A stretch of 46,332 nucleotides of DNA from Verrucomicrobiota bacterium (GTDB taxonomy: Bacteria > Verrucomicrobiota > Lentisphaeria > JABSQK01 > JAJFLO01), in assembly GCA_021772675.1 (NCBI GenBank), contig JAJFLO010000569.1, positions 1-46,332 on the forward strand. The letters are read 5' to 3'. The translations under genes were made by a program, and so were the position numbers. Positions 18,201-33,200 of this stretch are shown piece after piece. Position 1 is the first letter of the stretch; every line of letters begins with the position of its first letter. Under the pieces are notes generated by a model. It made no database searches and was not told the DNA's origin. It worked only from the letters and a program-made list of their open reading frames with translations.

Positions 18201-21200
18201 ATATTTCCGGTGGTAGTGTCACAATAGAAGATAATTTTGAATTATTCATTTTCTCCGGATTTACTTATATCCCGGGCGGAAATGTTATTATGGACGATGC
18301 CGACATAAATGGAACATTCACCATGGCAGCAAATAGCGTTACGGTCTCTGGTTCATGGGATGCAACCGGAGGAAGTTTTACTACAAGTGGTACCGTCACG
18401 TTTGATTCAATCGCGAGCGAACTCCTTTTTTCAAATTCCAACAGTTTCAACAATATTACATTTAATGGGGTGGGAGGAACTTGGGTTCTTGAAGATGCTT
18501 TAGATACAAATGGTAGTTTGACGATCACAAATGGGATAGTAGATACGAAAACGGGCGAAAATAATTCAATAAATGTCACCGGTAGTTGGTCGAATACGGG
18601 CACGTTTACCGCACGTTCCGGTACAGTTACGTTCGATGGTAGCTCAGGTACGCTGGACATTTTATCAGGAGGTAGTGCATTTAATAATGTCGTTTTGAAT
18701 GATGGAGGAGGTAGCACGACCTTTGAATTAGAAGATACGTTCGCTGTCAATGGCAATCTAACGATCACAGGAGGAACTCTTGATACCAAGTCGGGAGAAA
18801 ACAATTCGATCAGTATTGTCGGTAGTTGGACAAACAGTGATACCTTTACAGCGCGTACCGGAACAGTGACATTTATTGGAACCTCTGGTGTTATAGATAT
18901 TATTTCTGCCGGTAATGCATTTAACAATGTTGTCCTCAATGATGGCGGGGGTACGGCGACATATGAATTGGAAGATGCATTGGACATTAATGGCAATCTG
19001 ACGATCACCGGTGGAACTCTTGATACCAAGTCAGGAGAGAATAACGTTATCAACATTGCTGGAAATTGGACAAATAGTGATACCGTCACACCCAGGTCGG
19101 GAACCGTGACATTCGATGGCGGGGCTGGAACTCAATCTGTAACGTCCGGAGGTGGATCGTTCAATAATTTTACGATCAATGGTTCATCGACTGTTCAATT
19201 GGCTGACATTGCTGATATAGATGGAAATTTAACCATTACATCCGGAACGTTAAACGATGCCGGAACTAATTTTAACGTTGCTGGAAACTGGAATAATTCC
19301 GGAACCTATACCGCAGGATTGAGTACCATTACTTTTGATGGAACGACAAGTCTGAACTCAGGAGGTACTGGAGCCGGGCAGGACTTTAACAATATAAACA
19401 TTACTGGTGCCATAACACTGTCATCAAACGCACTTGATGTAAACGGCGGTTTGACGATATCCGGTTCAGGAAGTTTGGATGCCAGTGGGCAGAATATCAG
19501 CGTTGGTGCAAACTGGTCAAACTCAAATAGCTTTACTCATGGATCCGCAACAGTTACATTCGATGGCTCGGGAATACAAACGTTTACGCCGGGATCATCG
19601 TTGTATAATAATGTGACCGTCGATGGCTCAACAAATGAGGTTGATTTGTCTGCAAATTCGCTGGACGTCAATGGCAATTTGACGATTGCATCCAGCGATA
19701 CATTAGATTCCAACGGGCAAACTGTCAATATTGCCGGGAACTGGGCAAATTCGGGAAATTTTACACACGGCAGTGCATCGGTGATTTTTGACGGGGTTGG
19801 AACATCTGTGATCTCGGGTACAACTACATTTAATAATTTTACGTCGACAACCAGTAATAAGCAGATCAATTTTACCAATGGCACAACCCAGACAATTAGT
19901 GGAACATTAACACTTACGGGAACCAGTGGTAACGAAATTCTTCTCCGCTCGACATCGGGCGGCAGCACCTGGAATATCAATCTTCCCAACAGTTCGCAAT
20001 CGGTAAATTTTGTCAACGTACAGGATTCGCAAGCGCTGGGCAATAATATCTTAGCAAAAAGTAGCGTTAATAATGGTAATAATGATGACGGTGCAGCCGC
20101 GCCCCATTGGGTCTTCCTTTCATCAATTCCAACTGATGGGTTTAAGGTGCAACGCGGAGTCCAAACTGTCACAGGAACTTCAGCCACGCTTAACGCCCCA
20201 ACCGATTTTGATGCTGTATCAAGTACGTCAACTGCCTTTGTCCGTATTTCCAACTCCCAACACACTGGAGCTGGAAACTCCGGTGGTGGAACCGGTGCCA
20301 CTCCCAGAAATTTTACAGCACACATTACACTTGATAGCACCAGTCAAATTACCATTACCCGGCCTACAGGAGCAACAGGCGATACACGCGTTGCCTGGGA
20401 GTTGGTAGAATATGTTGCCGTTATGAATAACGGACCCAATGAATTTGCAGTTCGTGGTAACGGAACTGCAACGTTAGCACAATCGGCACTGACAAGTGTT
20501 CCGGCAATTGCTGCAACGACGACAACTAACGCTGTTGGTTTCGTTACAGGTGTTAGCCTTCTGGAAAATACAACCGTAGATTTTGATGCGACGTTAGTCA
20601 CGGTTGACGCCATTGCGAATGGCGCAACCTCGATTACCATTCGACGTGGGACTCAACCAGATACTGCGGGTGAAAATCTTACCGTTTCTTATGCGGTACT
20701 GGATTTTTTAGGATCAAATTGGAGTGTCGACCGGGTGGAGCATGGATATGCTGCTGTTGGTGCGAACGAAAACGAGACAATAAGTCTCAGCTCAATTTCG
20801 AATTCGTTTTTACATACACAGAAACGTGTTGACGATACCGATTTGAATTGGTCTGTCGACTATGGGCATCAGGTTTTTCTGCAAAACACAACGACCTTGA
20901 CGTTTCATCTGGATGGCTCATCGTTTCTTCCGGGAAATCACGATTCGCTTGCCTGGATCATTGAAAATTCAGACGTAAGTGTGATTCGTGGAAGTGGTAC
21001 ATTGGCCAGTGGTGGTGCACAAGCATCAACTGTAAATTATACGGCAAGTGCAGATACGGGACTCACTCATTCAATGGTATTTTGGAATAATGAAGCAGAT
21101 AATGGAGACAACTCTCAATTTCCCGAAGTCGTTGTCGCTGTCCGATTAACATCAAATAGTGCCATGGAAGCTTGGCGCTCAAGTACTGGAGAAACAAATA

Positions 21201-24200
21201 ATTATCGCTATGAAGTTGTTGTATTGCCCGAGGCACCTCAAATTGGCGGAATAATTTATACCGCTGAGAATAAATCAACAAATATTGGCGCGGATAAGAT
21301 CGTGTCGATATCTGTTAACGGTGCAGCTGCCGTCACAACCTTGACTGGAAGTGGTGGAAGTTTTGCATTTATCGGTCTGACCTTAAGCGATAATGATGTG
21401 ATCTCAGTTTATGTTGATAATGAAACCGAGAAAGCGTCGTTGGTAACAATCTTAGATGGAACAACGTCTGTAACCGGTTCAAATGCACTGGAATTATATA
21501 CAGGTAAAATTATTCTGGAACATTTGGCAGGTGAAGGGCCGTTGTCAAACACAAGTCTTGATGTGATCGATGCCGTCGATGGCAATAACGATGACGGAAT
21601 CACTATTTCTGGTGGCAATGCCACCTTTGCCGATGGTTTCGAGGTCTGGATTTCTACTGGTGATACCTACCAACCCGGTGGGCAGGTTGTTTTAGATGAC
21701 CTTGATATCAATGGGACGTTCACCATGGGAGGTAATGCCGTCACCGTATCAGGTTCCCTGGATGCGGCAAGCGGTAGTTTTACCAGCTCCGGTACCGTTA
21801 CATTCGACTCAACAAGCGCTGAAACTGTCACGACGAATTCAAACAGCTTTAATAATATTACATTTAACGGGATTAGTGGTTCCTGGACATTACAAGATGC
21901 GTTGACGGTAACAAACAATATTACCATTACCAATGGCACATTTGATGTGGGATCCAATCATGCCGTAAATGTGGCGGGGAACTGGACAAATGACGGTATT
22001 TTTAATCCGCAATCGGGAACCGTGACCTTTAATGGTGGAACAACGCAAACCATTAATTCGGGTGCTTCTTTGGGTGTCAGCAGCGATGATGTCAATTTTG
22101 ATTTTAATAGTCTCAGTGTGACCAATAATTCAACACTACAACTGACAAGTACCGAATTGGAAATCGATGGACAATTATCCATCGGCAGTGGATCTATTGT
22201 TGATCTTAACGGCCAGCCATTGGACGCAAACGGTACATTCAGTAATGATGGAACTCTCCAGCTTCAGGGCGATGAAACCATAGATATTACTATGGATTCA
22301 AATTCCGGAACAGTGCTATACGATGGAACGGGTGGTGTTATAGCCAACACGCTAGGGATCTATTTTAATTTGGAATTTGATGAAGCAGGTGTAACAGGCC
22401 CGATTTATACACTCCCGGCAATTGCGATTCAAGTTAATGGTACATTAAGCGTAACTGACGGAACAATGCTTTTTGATGCGAATGACGCAAGCGATTTAAC
22501 TGCCAATGGGATTTTCATAGCCGCAAATGGTATCTTATCGAATATTGGTGAAGCTGATTTGATATTGGGTGGTGACGTTTCCAATGCTGGAACGATTTCG
22601 TTTGATCCAACTATTCCAGGCGATGGAATTTCGATCACATCGACGGCATCGCCAACACAGCGCAATTGGCAGGGGGCAGGTACGTTTACAATGCGTGACG
22701 TTACTGTTCAAGACCAAACTGCAATAGGAGGTGCACCCGCCACTATAGCCGTTACATCTGGGACAAATGTGTCTAATAATGTAAACTGGTTATTTCCTTC
22801 ACCAATTACAATTGGTGGTACGGTATATGATGGAAAAGCTGAAGCATCTACTCTTAATTCCCAATCATTGACGATTATTCACTACGATGGCAGTTCTCAA
22901 AATACGCTTACGACTACGACAAATGCAGGAGATGGTACATTCAGCGTTGTCATATCTGATACAACCAGCGGTGATCCTATATTAATATATCTTAATGATG
23001 AAGCTGAAGAAGGGAATCTCCTTTATATTACGAATAGTACAGACGCATCCGATTTAAAAGTGTATGCCAATGAAGTTGCACTGCGTAATGATGTGGGAAG
23101 TGGTGTTACAAATGCCAATTTGAACATTGTCGACGATGCCGATGATGATATTAAATATAATGTTTCTGCCGGTACGATTACGGTTGAAGATAATTTTGAG
23201 CTATTCATTTTTTCGGGATCCATTTATGCCCCGGGCGGAGATGTCGTTCTTGATGATATTGATGATAATGGAACGTTCACCATAGGTGCAAACAATATTA
23301 CCGTTTCTGGCACCTGGGATGCAACCGGAGGTAATTTTACGTCAAGTGGAACGGTGACATTTGACGCAACAGGGTCAGAGATAATTATATCAAATGGCAG
23401 CAGTTTTAATAATATTACATTTAACGGAATTGCCGGCACCTGGATAATTGAAGATTCATTTGATGCTGATGGCGATTTAACCATTACCAATGGGACCCTG
23501 GATACTAAAACCAGTGAGAATAATGCAATAAATGTTGGCGGTAATTGGTCGAACAGCGATACCTTCACTGCTCGTTCGGGTACGGTAACATTTGACGGGA
23601 CATCCGGAACGCTGGATCTTGTATCGGGCAGCAGTGCGTTCAATGATGTTGTTTTTAATGACGGTGGCGGAACGGCGACCTTTGAGTTGGAGGATACATT
23701 TGATGTTAATGGTAATTTATCGATTACAGGGGGTACTCTGGATACAAAGTCCGGTGAAAACAATGCGATCAGTATTGCCGGAAACTGGACGAATAGTGAT
23801 ACCTTTACTGCGCGCTCGGGTACCGTAACATTTGATGGTACATCCGGCACCCTTGATATAATTTCCGGGGGAGGTGCCTTTAATAACGTTGTTTTTAATG
23901 ATGGCGGTGGCACGGCGACATTTGAATTAGAAGACGCCTTCGATGTAAATGGGAATCTTACTATAACGGGCGGAACTCTGGATACCAAATCCGGTGAGAA
24001 CAACTCGATTAACATTGCCGGTAACTGGACGAATAGTGATGGTTTCACAGCTCGTTCAGGTACAGTTACGTTTGATGCAGCCTCGGGAACTACAGATATT
24101 ATTTCAGGAGGCAGTGCCTTTAATAATGTCGTCCTCAATGACGGTGGCGGAACAGCGACGTTTGAATTGGAAGACGCCTTTGATGTTAATGGCAATCTAA

Positions 24201-27200
24201 CCACCACCGGTGGAACATTAGATACGAAATCCGGTGAAAACAACTCAATTAATATTGCCGGAAATTGGACAAACAGTGATACATTTACGCCACAATCAGG
24301 TACCGTAATATTTGACGGGACGTCGGGAACACTTGATATTGTTTCGGGAGGTGGTGCATTCAACAATGTCGTCTTTAATGATGGCGGCGGAACAGCAACC
24401 TTTGAGCTGGAGGATGCCTTTGATGTCAATGGCAATCTGATCATCACCGGCGGAACATTTGATACAAAATCCGGTGAAAATAATTCAGTAAATATTGCTG
24501 GCAACTGGACGAATAGTGATACCTTCACCTCTCGGTCAGGTACCGTAACATTTGACGGTGCATCCGGAACTCTGGATGTTGTATCCGGAGGCAGTGCGTT
24601 TAATAACGTTGTCTTCAATGATGGTGGCGGCACGGCGATATTTGAGTTGGAGGATGCGTTTGACGCCGATAATAATTTTACCATTACCGGTGGGACAGTC
24701 GATACAAAATCCGGTGAAAATAATTCAATCAATGTGGGTGGCAACTGGACAAATGATGATACATTTACTCCACAGTCAGGGACGGTGACATTTGATGGCG
24801 GATCGACACAGACAGTGGATTCGGGAGCATCTGGCGGTATCGGTTCTAATGATACTAATTTTGTCTTTAACAATGTAACGGTATCTAATTCCGGCACAGT
24901 ACAGGTCAGTACTACTGAATTGGAAATTGACGGGACGTTATCCATCGGTGTTAATTCAACAGTCGATATTAATGGACAGACGTTTGACCTGGATGGTATT
25001 CTTGACAATAATGGAATATTACAACTCCTCGGTAATGAATCGATAGCTATTGGTACAATGGATACAAATTCCGGTCGCGTACTTTATACGACGACATCGT
25101 CCATCACCATTCCAACTGCTTTTTCTGCATATTTTGACGTGGAATTTGATGAATTCGGAACCAGTGATCCCACTTACACATTACCCGCGGCCGCATTGAC
25201 GGTAAATGGTACACTTACGGTAACCGATGGAACGGTTACTTTTGACTCCGGTGATGCCAATGATCTAACGACCAATGGTGTTAGTGTCAGTGCGAATGGC
25301 ATATTGTCGAATACCGGGGAAGCCGATCTCAATCTCAGCGGTGCAGTTTCAAATGCGGGTACCATTACTTTTGATTCAAGCAATGACGCAGGAGATGGTA
25401 TTTCAATCTTATCAACGGCATCGCCAACTCAAAGAAACTGGGCCGGTGCAGGGACATTTACCATGCGTGATGTTCAGGTTAAAGATCAAACGACGGATGG
25501 GGTTACCCCTGCAAGTATCACAGTATTAAACGGAACCGATTTAACAAATAATGTCAACTGGATTTTCACGACAATCCCTACTGCAGATATCGAAATGGTC
25601 ATCGATGACGGTGTGAGTACTGTATTGCCGAATGATTCAGTAACTTACACCATTACCGTGACCAACCTGGGAGGGGACACAATCACTGGTGTGACAGCAG
25701 CAATAACATTGACAGATTCACTGTTAACAAATATCTCCTGGACATCAACTGCCTCTGGAGGCGCGACAGGCAATACAGCGGGGCCAGACACAGCAACGAG
25801 CATAAGTGATTCTCTAACATTACCAGATGGATCAAAAGTGACCTATATTGTCAATGCCGATATTGTATCTTCAGCAATTGCAGGCAATACCATTACTGTT
25901 AGTGGCTCAGTCACAATACCGGGTGGCTCAGTGGATCCCGTCGTCGGGAATAACAGTGATTCTGACGTTGATACCGTTGCTGCTGAGGATTTTGGTGTAA
26001 TCACTAAACCTGATATCTCGGTTCCCTGGTGGAATGATAATTATAGCGAACGAAACATCATTCATATTCGCAATGAAGCGAGTGAATTTATGCCACATGG
26101 CTATACCGTTTCCCTAATACTTGATCACGCGTCCATGGTTAGCGATGGCCAATCGTTATCATCCGGTGACGATGTCCGTATTGTCTATTATAGTCGAACA
26201 CTAAAGACAAATGTTGAGCTGGATCGTATCGCGGTGACAAACTGGAATACGGCGACCACAGAAGTTCGATTTCGGTTACAAAACCGAGTGGTGGCCAGTG
26301 AAGAAACTCGGGATTATTATATTTATTTCAGTAACTCTGCCTCCGGTTCTCCGCCAATTAATGAAGAAAATATTTATATGTTTCATGAGAATTTCGAAGG
26401 GACGTTGAGTGATTGGGATCAGGCAAATGATGTTGGCACATGGACCATCAATGCATTTGGTGATATGGATTCCGCAGATGCATCAACTACCCATTATCAT
26501 ATTGCTCAGGAATTTATTTCTGTCCCAACAAACTGGATTGTAGAAGTCGAAGCCTATTCGGAGTTTGACGGCACTGAAAATAATTTTTATATGACCATTC
26601 GAGAATCCGCCGCCGGAGCAAACTCTCGTATTGTTGTCGGTGCGTTAGAAGCAACAGATAATTGGGTTGTTGAACGATGGACAGGAGCAACGACCAAGGA
26701 TGCCGCATTAGCCACAGCAGCTGAAGGTGGTGTTGGTATCGAACGGGGAATTTGGTATGACTTAACAATTAAACTCGTGGGTGAATTGATCACATTTTCT
26801 GTTGATGGTGTACAAAAGTTAACCCATACCATGACTGGAACTGAAACCGGGTGGAATGACATCTGGGGGCTGGCTAATGACAACTCCCATGCAAAATTTG
26901 AAAATTTTAATGCCAGATATCTCGTAAATCCAGCGCCAACGGTACAACTCGAAGATCCCTGGGAAGAAAGTACGTATGGTTTACGTCAACAAATAACCAT
27001 TAATAACACCTCCAGCGATGACATTCCGGTTGATTATTCGCTGCGTAGGGATATTGACCATGCCGCACTGGTAACAGCGACAAATTCGCAAGTAGACGGT
27101 GATGATATTCGAGTTGTCTACGAAAATGGAACGACCTTTACTGAGCTGCATCGAGTAAACTCCACAGCGTGGAACACTGCGTCAACCCGACTTTATTTTC

Positions 27201-30200
27201 CCGCCGCTGCCACTATTTCTGCGGGTAGCTCAGATAATAACTATTATCTCTACTACGGGAATTCATCGGCGGGTGCACCACTTAATAATCCATCAGAAAT
27301 CTACTTGTGTTATGATGACTTTTCTGCCAATACCGTTGTGACCAGTGGTGACGATTTTGCAAATTCTGTCGTGTTTTCAAGCAATGTGACCAATGATTTC
27401 CTTGCCATCGGTACCAACGTTACCACAGCGGTGGCAACCATCGCAGTGGGTGGTGAATTAATTATTGACATGGGAGAGGGGGAAGAAATCCTTGATGACG
27501 GTAGCGCCACGACTGACTTTACTATAAATATCAGTGCAGCAGGGGCTGACTATGATGCGTTTGTCAGTAATTTTGAATTTGGACCCTGGACGATAGTAGG
27601 ATCAGTTACAGGCGGAGCGACAACATCGTTTGATTTACCCTCATTAACCAGCCCGAATCAAGCACGTTATGTTCGAATCGTTAACGATGATGTAAGCGGG
27701 ACCGTGGCAGTCAATTCGATCGTTGCAATTGAGCGAAATGAAGATGTGGTGTCGTCGTTTTATGTCAATGGTGTTCAGATTGATTATAATCCCACGGAAA
27801 CTGGTACCGGAATGGTTCGGTATGATTCCTCTCGGCAGGTTGCGACATTTGACACAGGCAATACCTATTCTGCAGGGTTACGCGCAAGGACGCTTGATCT
27901 TGAGAATTCGCTTGTCCAAAGCAATTTTAATATTTTTCGCACCTATACGGGCAATGGAACGGTTATGCTGGTTAATCGCTGGGATGACATCGATTATAAT
28001 TTCTATACACATATGTCCGCGGGTAATTTAACCTCCCCTGGAATTACAACAGGCAATGACGGTCTCTTATCTACGGGTGTAGAGTCACCCGGAGGCAATA
28101 GTTATCTTCCGGGCAGTGCCGTATCTGGAGGGAATGGAACGACAGCTGATGGTATCAACACACAATTGTCAACAACGACGACATCCGGGGGGTTGACGGG
28201 CGAAGACACGTTGAGATATACGGTTTACCAAACATCATCGTCGAATACCAGTCACAAATTTTGGGTTAACAATGATACTGACAGCGGGGTTACACTGCAA
28301 AATACAAATTTCAGTCCCGGAGCAAATCAGGATGCCCCGAATGGTAATCCTGCCATTGCCGCGGGTGGTGCCTGGGGATTTTTTGATGAATTTTTAGTTC
28401 GGCACTACGTTGATCCAGAACCATCCGCCTCGCTGGGCAGCGCGGAAAATCTTGATGATTTTAAGGTTGTCGGTATTCATCCATTGACAAGTCCCGTTTC
28501 TGCCAGCGATACAAATGTACAAATTCTGCGGCTGGATATACGGACTGGCGAAAATGAGTCATTGACGTCGATAACGGTCACCAGCGCAAATACAAATGAT
28601 GCTGGAGATGTTGCGGGTGTATCCGCATTCTATACTGGCACCGTGGACGAATTTTCCGCAACAACCGCATTTGGCGCGTCCGGTCAGACCTTCAGTGGTG
28701 GGACTGTGACATTTTCCGGGTCACAATTGTTACCTGACGATTCATTGATTTATGTGTATATTGTTTATTCGATTACAGCGAGCCCAACGAATACGAACAC
28801 CCTGGATGCGCAGATTCTGGCCAATGGAGTGACCGTGCAAGGTTCGACCTATCCGTCTTCCGTCGCAATCAATCCGTCTGGTACCCGTACTATCCTTTCC
28901 GGTCAAAGTATCAGCAGCGTTAATCTGGTAAATGCAACCACAAGCGATGTGTTACCCGGTGCTGCAAATGCACAGATCGCGCGCTTGGATATTACCGTTA
29001 CGGGTACCGGTGCACCACCTGTGCTGCAATCAATAACCGTTACCAGCGCCAATAATGAAACTTCTGATGTTGATGTCGGCGGTGTGTCAGTTTTTTACAC
29101 GGGTTCAAGTGTCAATTTTTCGACGTCAACTGAATTCGGCACATCGGGTCAACCGTTTGCGGCCAATAAAATTACCTTTACCGATTCGCAGGAAATAGGC
29201 AATGGCACCGCTGGTACATATTATCTATTCGTCGCTTATGATGTTGATTCAGGAGCGAATGTGGGCAATACCTTGGATTGTACAATCGTTGTCGGTGATA
29301 TTGCTATCGATGGTTCAATATTTCCAGCGTCGTTACTGGATCCAGTGGGTAATCGGGAAATTAATATTCCCACCAATGAAGTTGAAAACCAGGGTCCGAG
29401 TGCATTTCGGGTTGCCTCTGATCCGTTTCTGGATAATGCTAATTTGATTGAGTTTGGCTCTATCGCAAATTTAAATGGGACCGCCGATCTTGATTCAACT
29501 GAAGAACGCGGTACCGCTGATGGCAACGAATCATATGCCGGATTTGAGCTAATTGATCCTAACGATACGTTCCGTGACCAGGAAATATGGTCGGAGTTTA
29601 CTTATGATCTTAGTGAATCAACAATTGGTGATGATATCAACGGAGGCCATATTAATACGGTTACCTTTGAGGCCGATATGTATTTAACGGGAAGCGGGCA
29701 GGTTCCTGTGACTGACATTATTGAATTCTTTGGAGTTAATGATGCTCGAGTACAGATTTTTAATTATGGTACGCAGCAATGGGAAAATATGGGCCCTGCA
29801 TTTCTTCGACCAGCTGCTGCTGATTGGGATAACCCATCCACCGCATTAAGTGATGGAATTCATTGGGATGATACTACATCGGATAACTTTGAAAATCATC
29901 TCATACGTGCGAAGTATGCAGGTTTCTCCAATAATCATTTAAATGATGATAAAGAACTCAAAATTCGAGTGTGGATATCGGCTATTTTTGACGAGTTTAA
30001 TGATGATGCCAGTATGATTTTTGATTTCGCACGAATTGATTATTCATACGGTGTAAATCTTGAACAGGCAGTTTACCAGTGGACCAATAGTGACGAGAAT
30101 AATGCTGGAAATATAAACAATCATATTCGGGTTGCTCAGGATGAATTATTACACCTGCGGGTTGGTGTTCGATCGAATTTTAAGACCAATCCGGCATTGC

Positions 30201-33200
30201 GATTCGGAATCGAATGGGATACAGACACTTTATTTACCTCTGGTGATGGACAGAATCCAACCCTTCTTGTCGCCAGCAGTACCGATATGCAATACTGGGA
30301 CGATTCTCCCCCGATTCATCTCGAAGGTGATCCTCTGGCCCTTTTGAGAATTGCCGATACGGTCGAAGGGATTTATCATTTGGATGATATTCCTCCCTCG
30401 GAAACAATGACTAATGGAACCTTATTTGAACAGGATTTTACCGTTCAGCCCACAGATGGAATTCCTGCGGGCAACACCTATTTCCTCCGTGTTGTAAAAC
30501 TTGATGGATTCGGTGCCAAAGTCGGAATTCTGGATGCCTATAATCAATTGATTGAATTGCGCGTGTATGATGAAACGTTACGTCAAACCGGGTATGACTG
30601 GGCTGAGGATGCAGACTTGTCATCAAATCAAGCTGATCTTTTTGGCGATCAAAATAATATTAATGATGACAATCCAAACACTGATACAAGTGATAATATT
30701 GCCTTGGATTTCACCGTTGGTACACCGTATTACCTGGCAATTCAATTGGCTAACATTGCTAGTGGTACGACGACGTTAGAGCATCAGCTTCAATATCAGG
30801 ATGTCACAACCGGAACAGTAAATTCTGAATGGATCACACTCCAGAATGAAGGAAGTGACGGTGCCTGGGCAATGGTTGATGATGGGGATGCACTTTTTGA
30901 TAACTTTACCAATAACAATGGATTCCAATTTTCTATCCCTGCAGGAGTTGCTGCTTTAGGTGGATTTGTCGCGGGTGACGGAGAATATAGTCATGATGCC
31001 ACCTTAACTGATGATTGGGTGGAAGGTGCTGGTAACGGTTCATACGAAGAACGAATCTATGGAGTCATCCCTCAGGCATCTTCGGAGGGTCGGTCTTATC
31101 AGTTTCGTATCAAAATGCTCAATGATTCGACTGAATTACCGGTTAATGGCATAACCTATCCTCAATATGCGTTTGCACGAGATTCCGAACATCGTCAGAT
31201 TTCCTTTATGGTATTAGATGAAAACTTGAATTCCATTCAATCTGAAAACATCAGTGCTCAGGTTGCCGTTTCCGATTTGGTACATTTGCGTGTTGGTGTC
31301 TTCTCGAAGAATGTTAATTGGGTTTCAGTACGTCTTGGAGTCGAGGTGTCAACCGACAGTTCATTTACGTCACCTGAGGTTGTCAGTCTTCCCGGTGCGA
31401 CAACACCGAGTACCCTTGCATTTATGTGGGATGATCCGGATCATACCAATGAAACGACATTGGGCGAGTCTGTACTTTCGGCATCCCCGTTACTGGGACG
31501 ATATCATGAAACCAGTGAATTGAGCGTTGTTGAACCGACACTAACTGCCGATAAATTGTACGAAGAGGATTTTACTCTTACGTTTAATACCGCCGGGACC
31601 TATTATCTACGTGTTGTTGAACTCACTGCTGCTGGTGCACGCAATGCATTACTAAATGAATATGAGGAATTAATTTCTATTACTGTGCGGGAACCAAAAC
31701 TTCAGCAGAGTTTTTATAATTGGTCAGGGGATGCGGTATCACCATCCTATTTGGGAACAGATACAGAATTAGAATTAGTCCCCGGGTCAGATTACTTATT
31801 GGCAGTTCAACTCGAAAATCGGTCTGGTGTCGGAGATGCTCCGTGGTGGAATAATGATTATGGACAGCGTGAGCAAATCGGTGTTGTGAACAGTGCTACA
31901 AGCATTCTGCCAACAGGGTATTCTATTTCAATATCACTTGATCATGCACAGCTTGTTTTGGACTCAGATTCTTTAGCGAGCGGCAATGACATTCGCATTG
32001 TCTATTATGATGGCGTATCCAATACACCACTTGATCGTGTTACCGAAAATGGTTGGAATATGAGCGACACTGAAATCTGGTTTAAGACGCAGGCCGATAT
32101 TGGCGCGTCGCTTGAAGATCTTGAATATTATATGTATTTCGACAATGCCGCTGCTGGCACGCCGCCTGCAAACCGGAGCAACGTTTATCTGTTCTATGAT
32201 GACTTTACAGGTGGTTTAGGAAATTGGGGCGGTGCCACAAACGGTACTTGGAATGTTGTCTCTAATCGAGCTCAGGTCACCGATACAGCCCCAACCGACG
32301 AGATGTATTACCTTGTCCAGAATGCGGTGTCATTAACCGGAATTACCGATCGCTATATCGAGGCGACTGTACGAGGATCTAGCGGCCCCGATGCGGATAA
32401 CTTTTTCCTTATCGGTTACCAGGATGACACGGGTGGTGCCGATGACGAAGATGCGATTGTTGGTGGCGGTGACATCATTAATGATTTTTGGCGCTTGGAA
32501 GAATGGGATGTCTCGATTGATACTGAAACCATCATTCAGCAAAATCCGGTTACCGTTAATACTGCTACCGATTATATCGTTGCGTTTGTAACTGAGGGAG
32601 ATAATCTGCGATTACTCGTCAATGGCACAGAACGATTGAATCAAGATCGAACAACAGCATTCAGTCCAGCCATCGGCATTGCGACTCGGGATGCCAGTGC
32701 ATCATTTGATCGGGTTCTTGTCCGACGGTTTATCAGTCCAGAACCGACAACAACGGTTGGCGGGACGGCAGTTACCCTTGATCTACAGTTGCAATATCAG
32801 GATATTACTGACACTCCCGGTTCCTGGACCGATATAACTATATCCTCTGCGGAGTGGCAGGCAATCAATAGTTTGTATGGTGTTGATGGAGATGCCATCG
32901 CTGCAACTGCGGAATTTGTAAATAACGGTGGCAGTCCATCGTTGTCGCGACTTGCGGCAGTTGCTGGCGTTTTCCTGGAAAATGGGTTTAAGAGTTATAA
33001 CCTTGATGCCGGTAAATATACGGAAATCTGGTATGGTTTGCGGGCTCTGGCTGCAACGGCAACCAATAAATACCAATTCCGCATTACAAATGGCGGTGGT
33101 CCGGGTTTGTTTGTTTATGATATCTATGCGGTCGCTCGACAAACCGTAACGCAGCAGGTATCGTTCAGGTGGCTTGATTTGAACGAGATCTCTGTTGCCG

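Noticed and set aside
18265-19089. Similar antisense open frame (274 codons)
   Set aside because: Same cause: antisense of the first copy of the same repeat array.
23224-25008. 594-codon open frame on the minus strand inside the giant gene, proline/valine/serine-rich and periodic
   Set aside because: It mirrors the 240-bp sense repeats; a stop-free antisense frame in one unit is stop-free in all. No ribosome site, no recognisable domain, and the sense frame has clear protein conservation.
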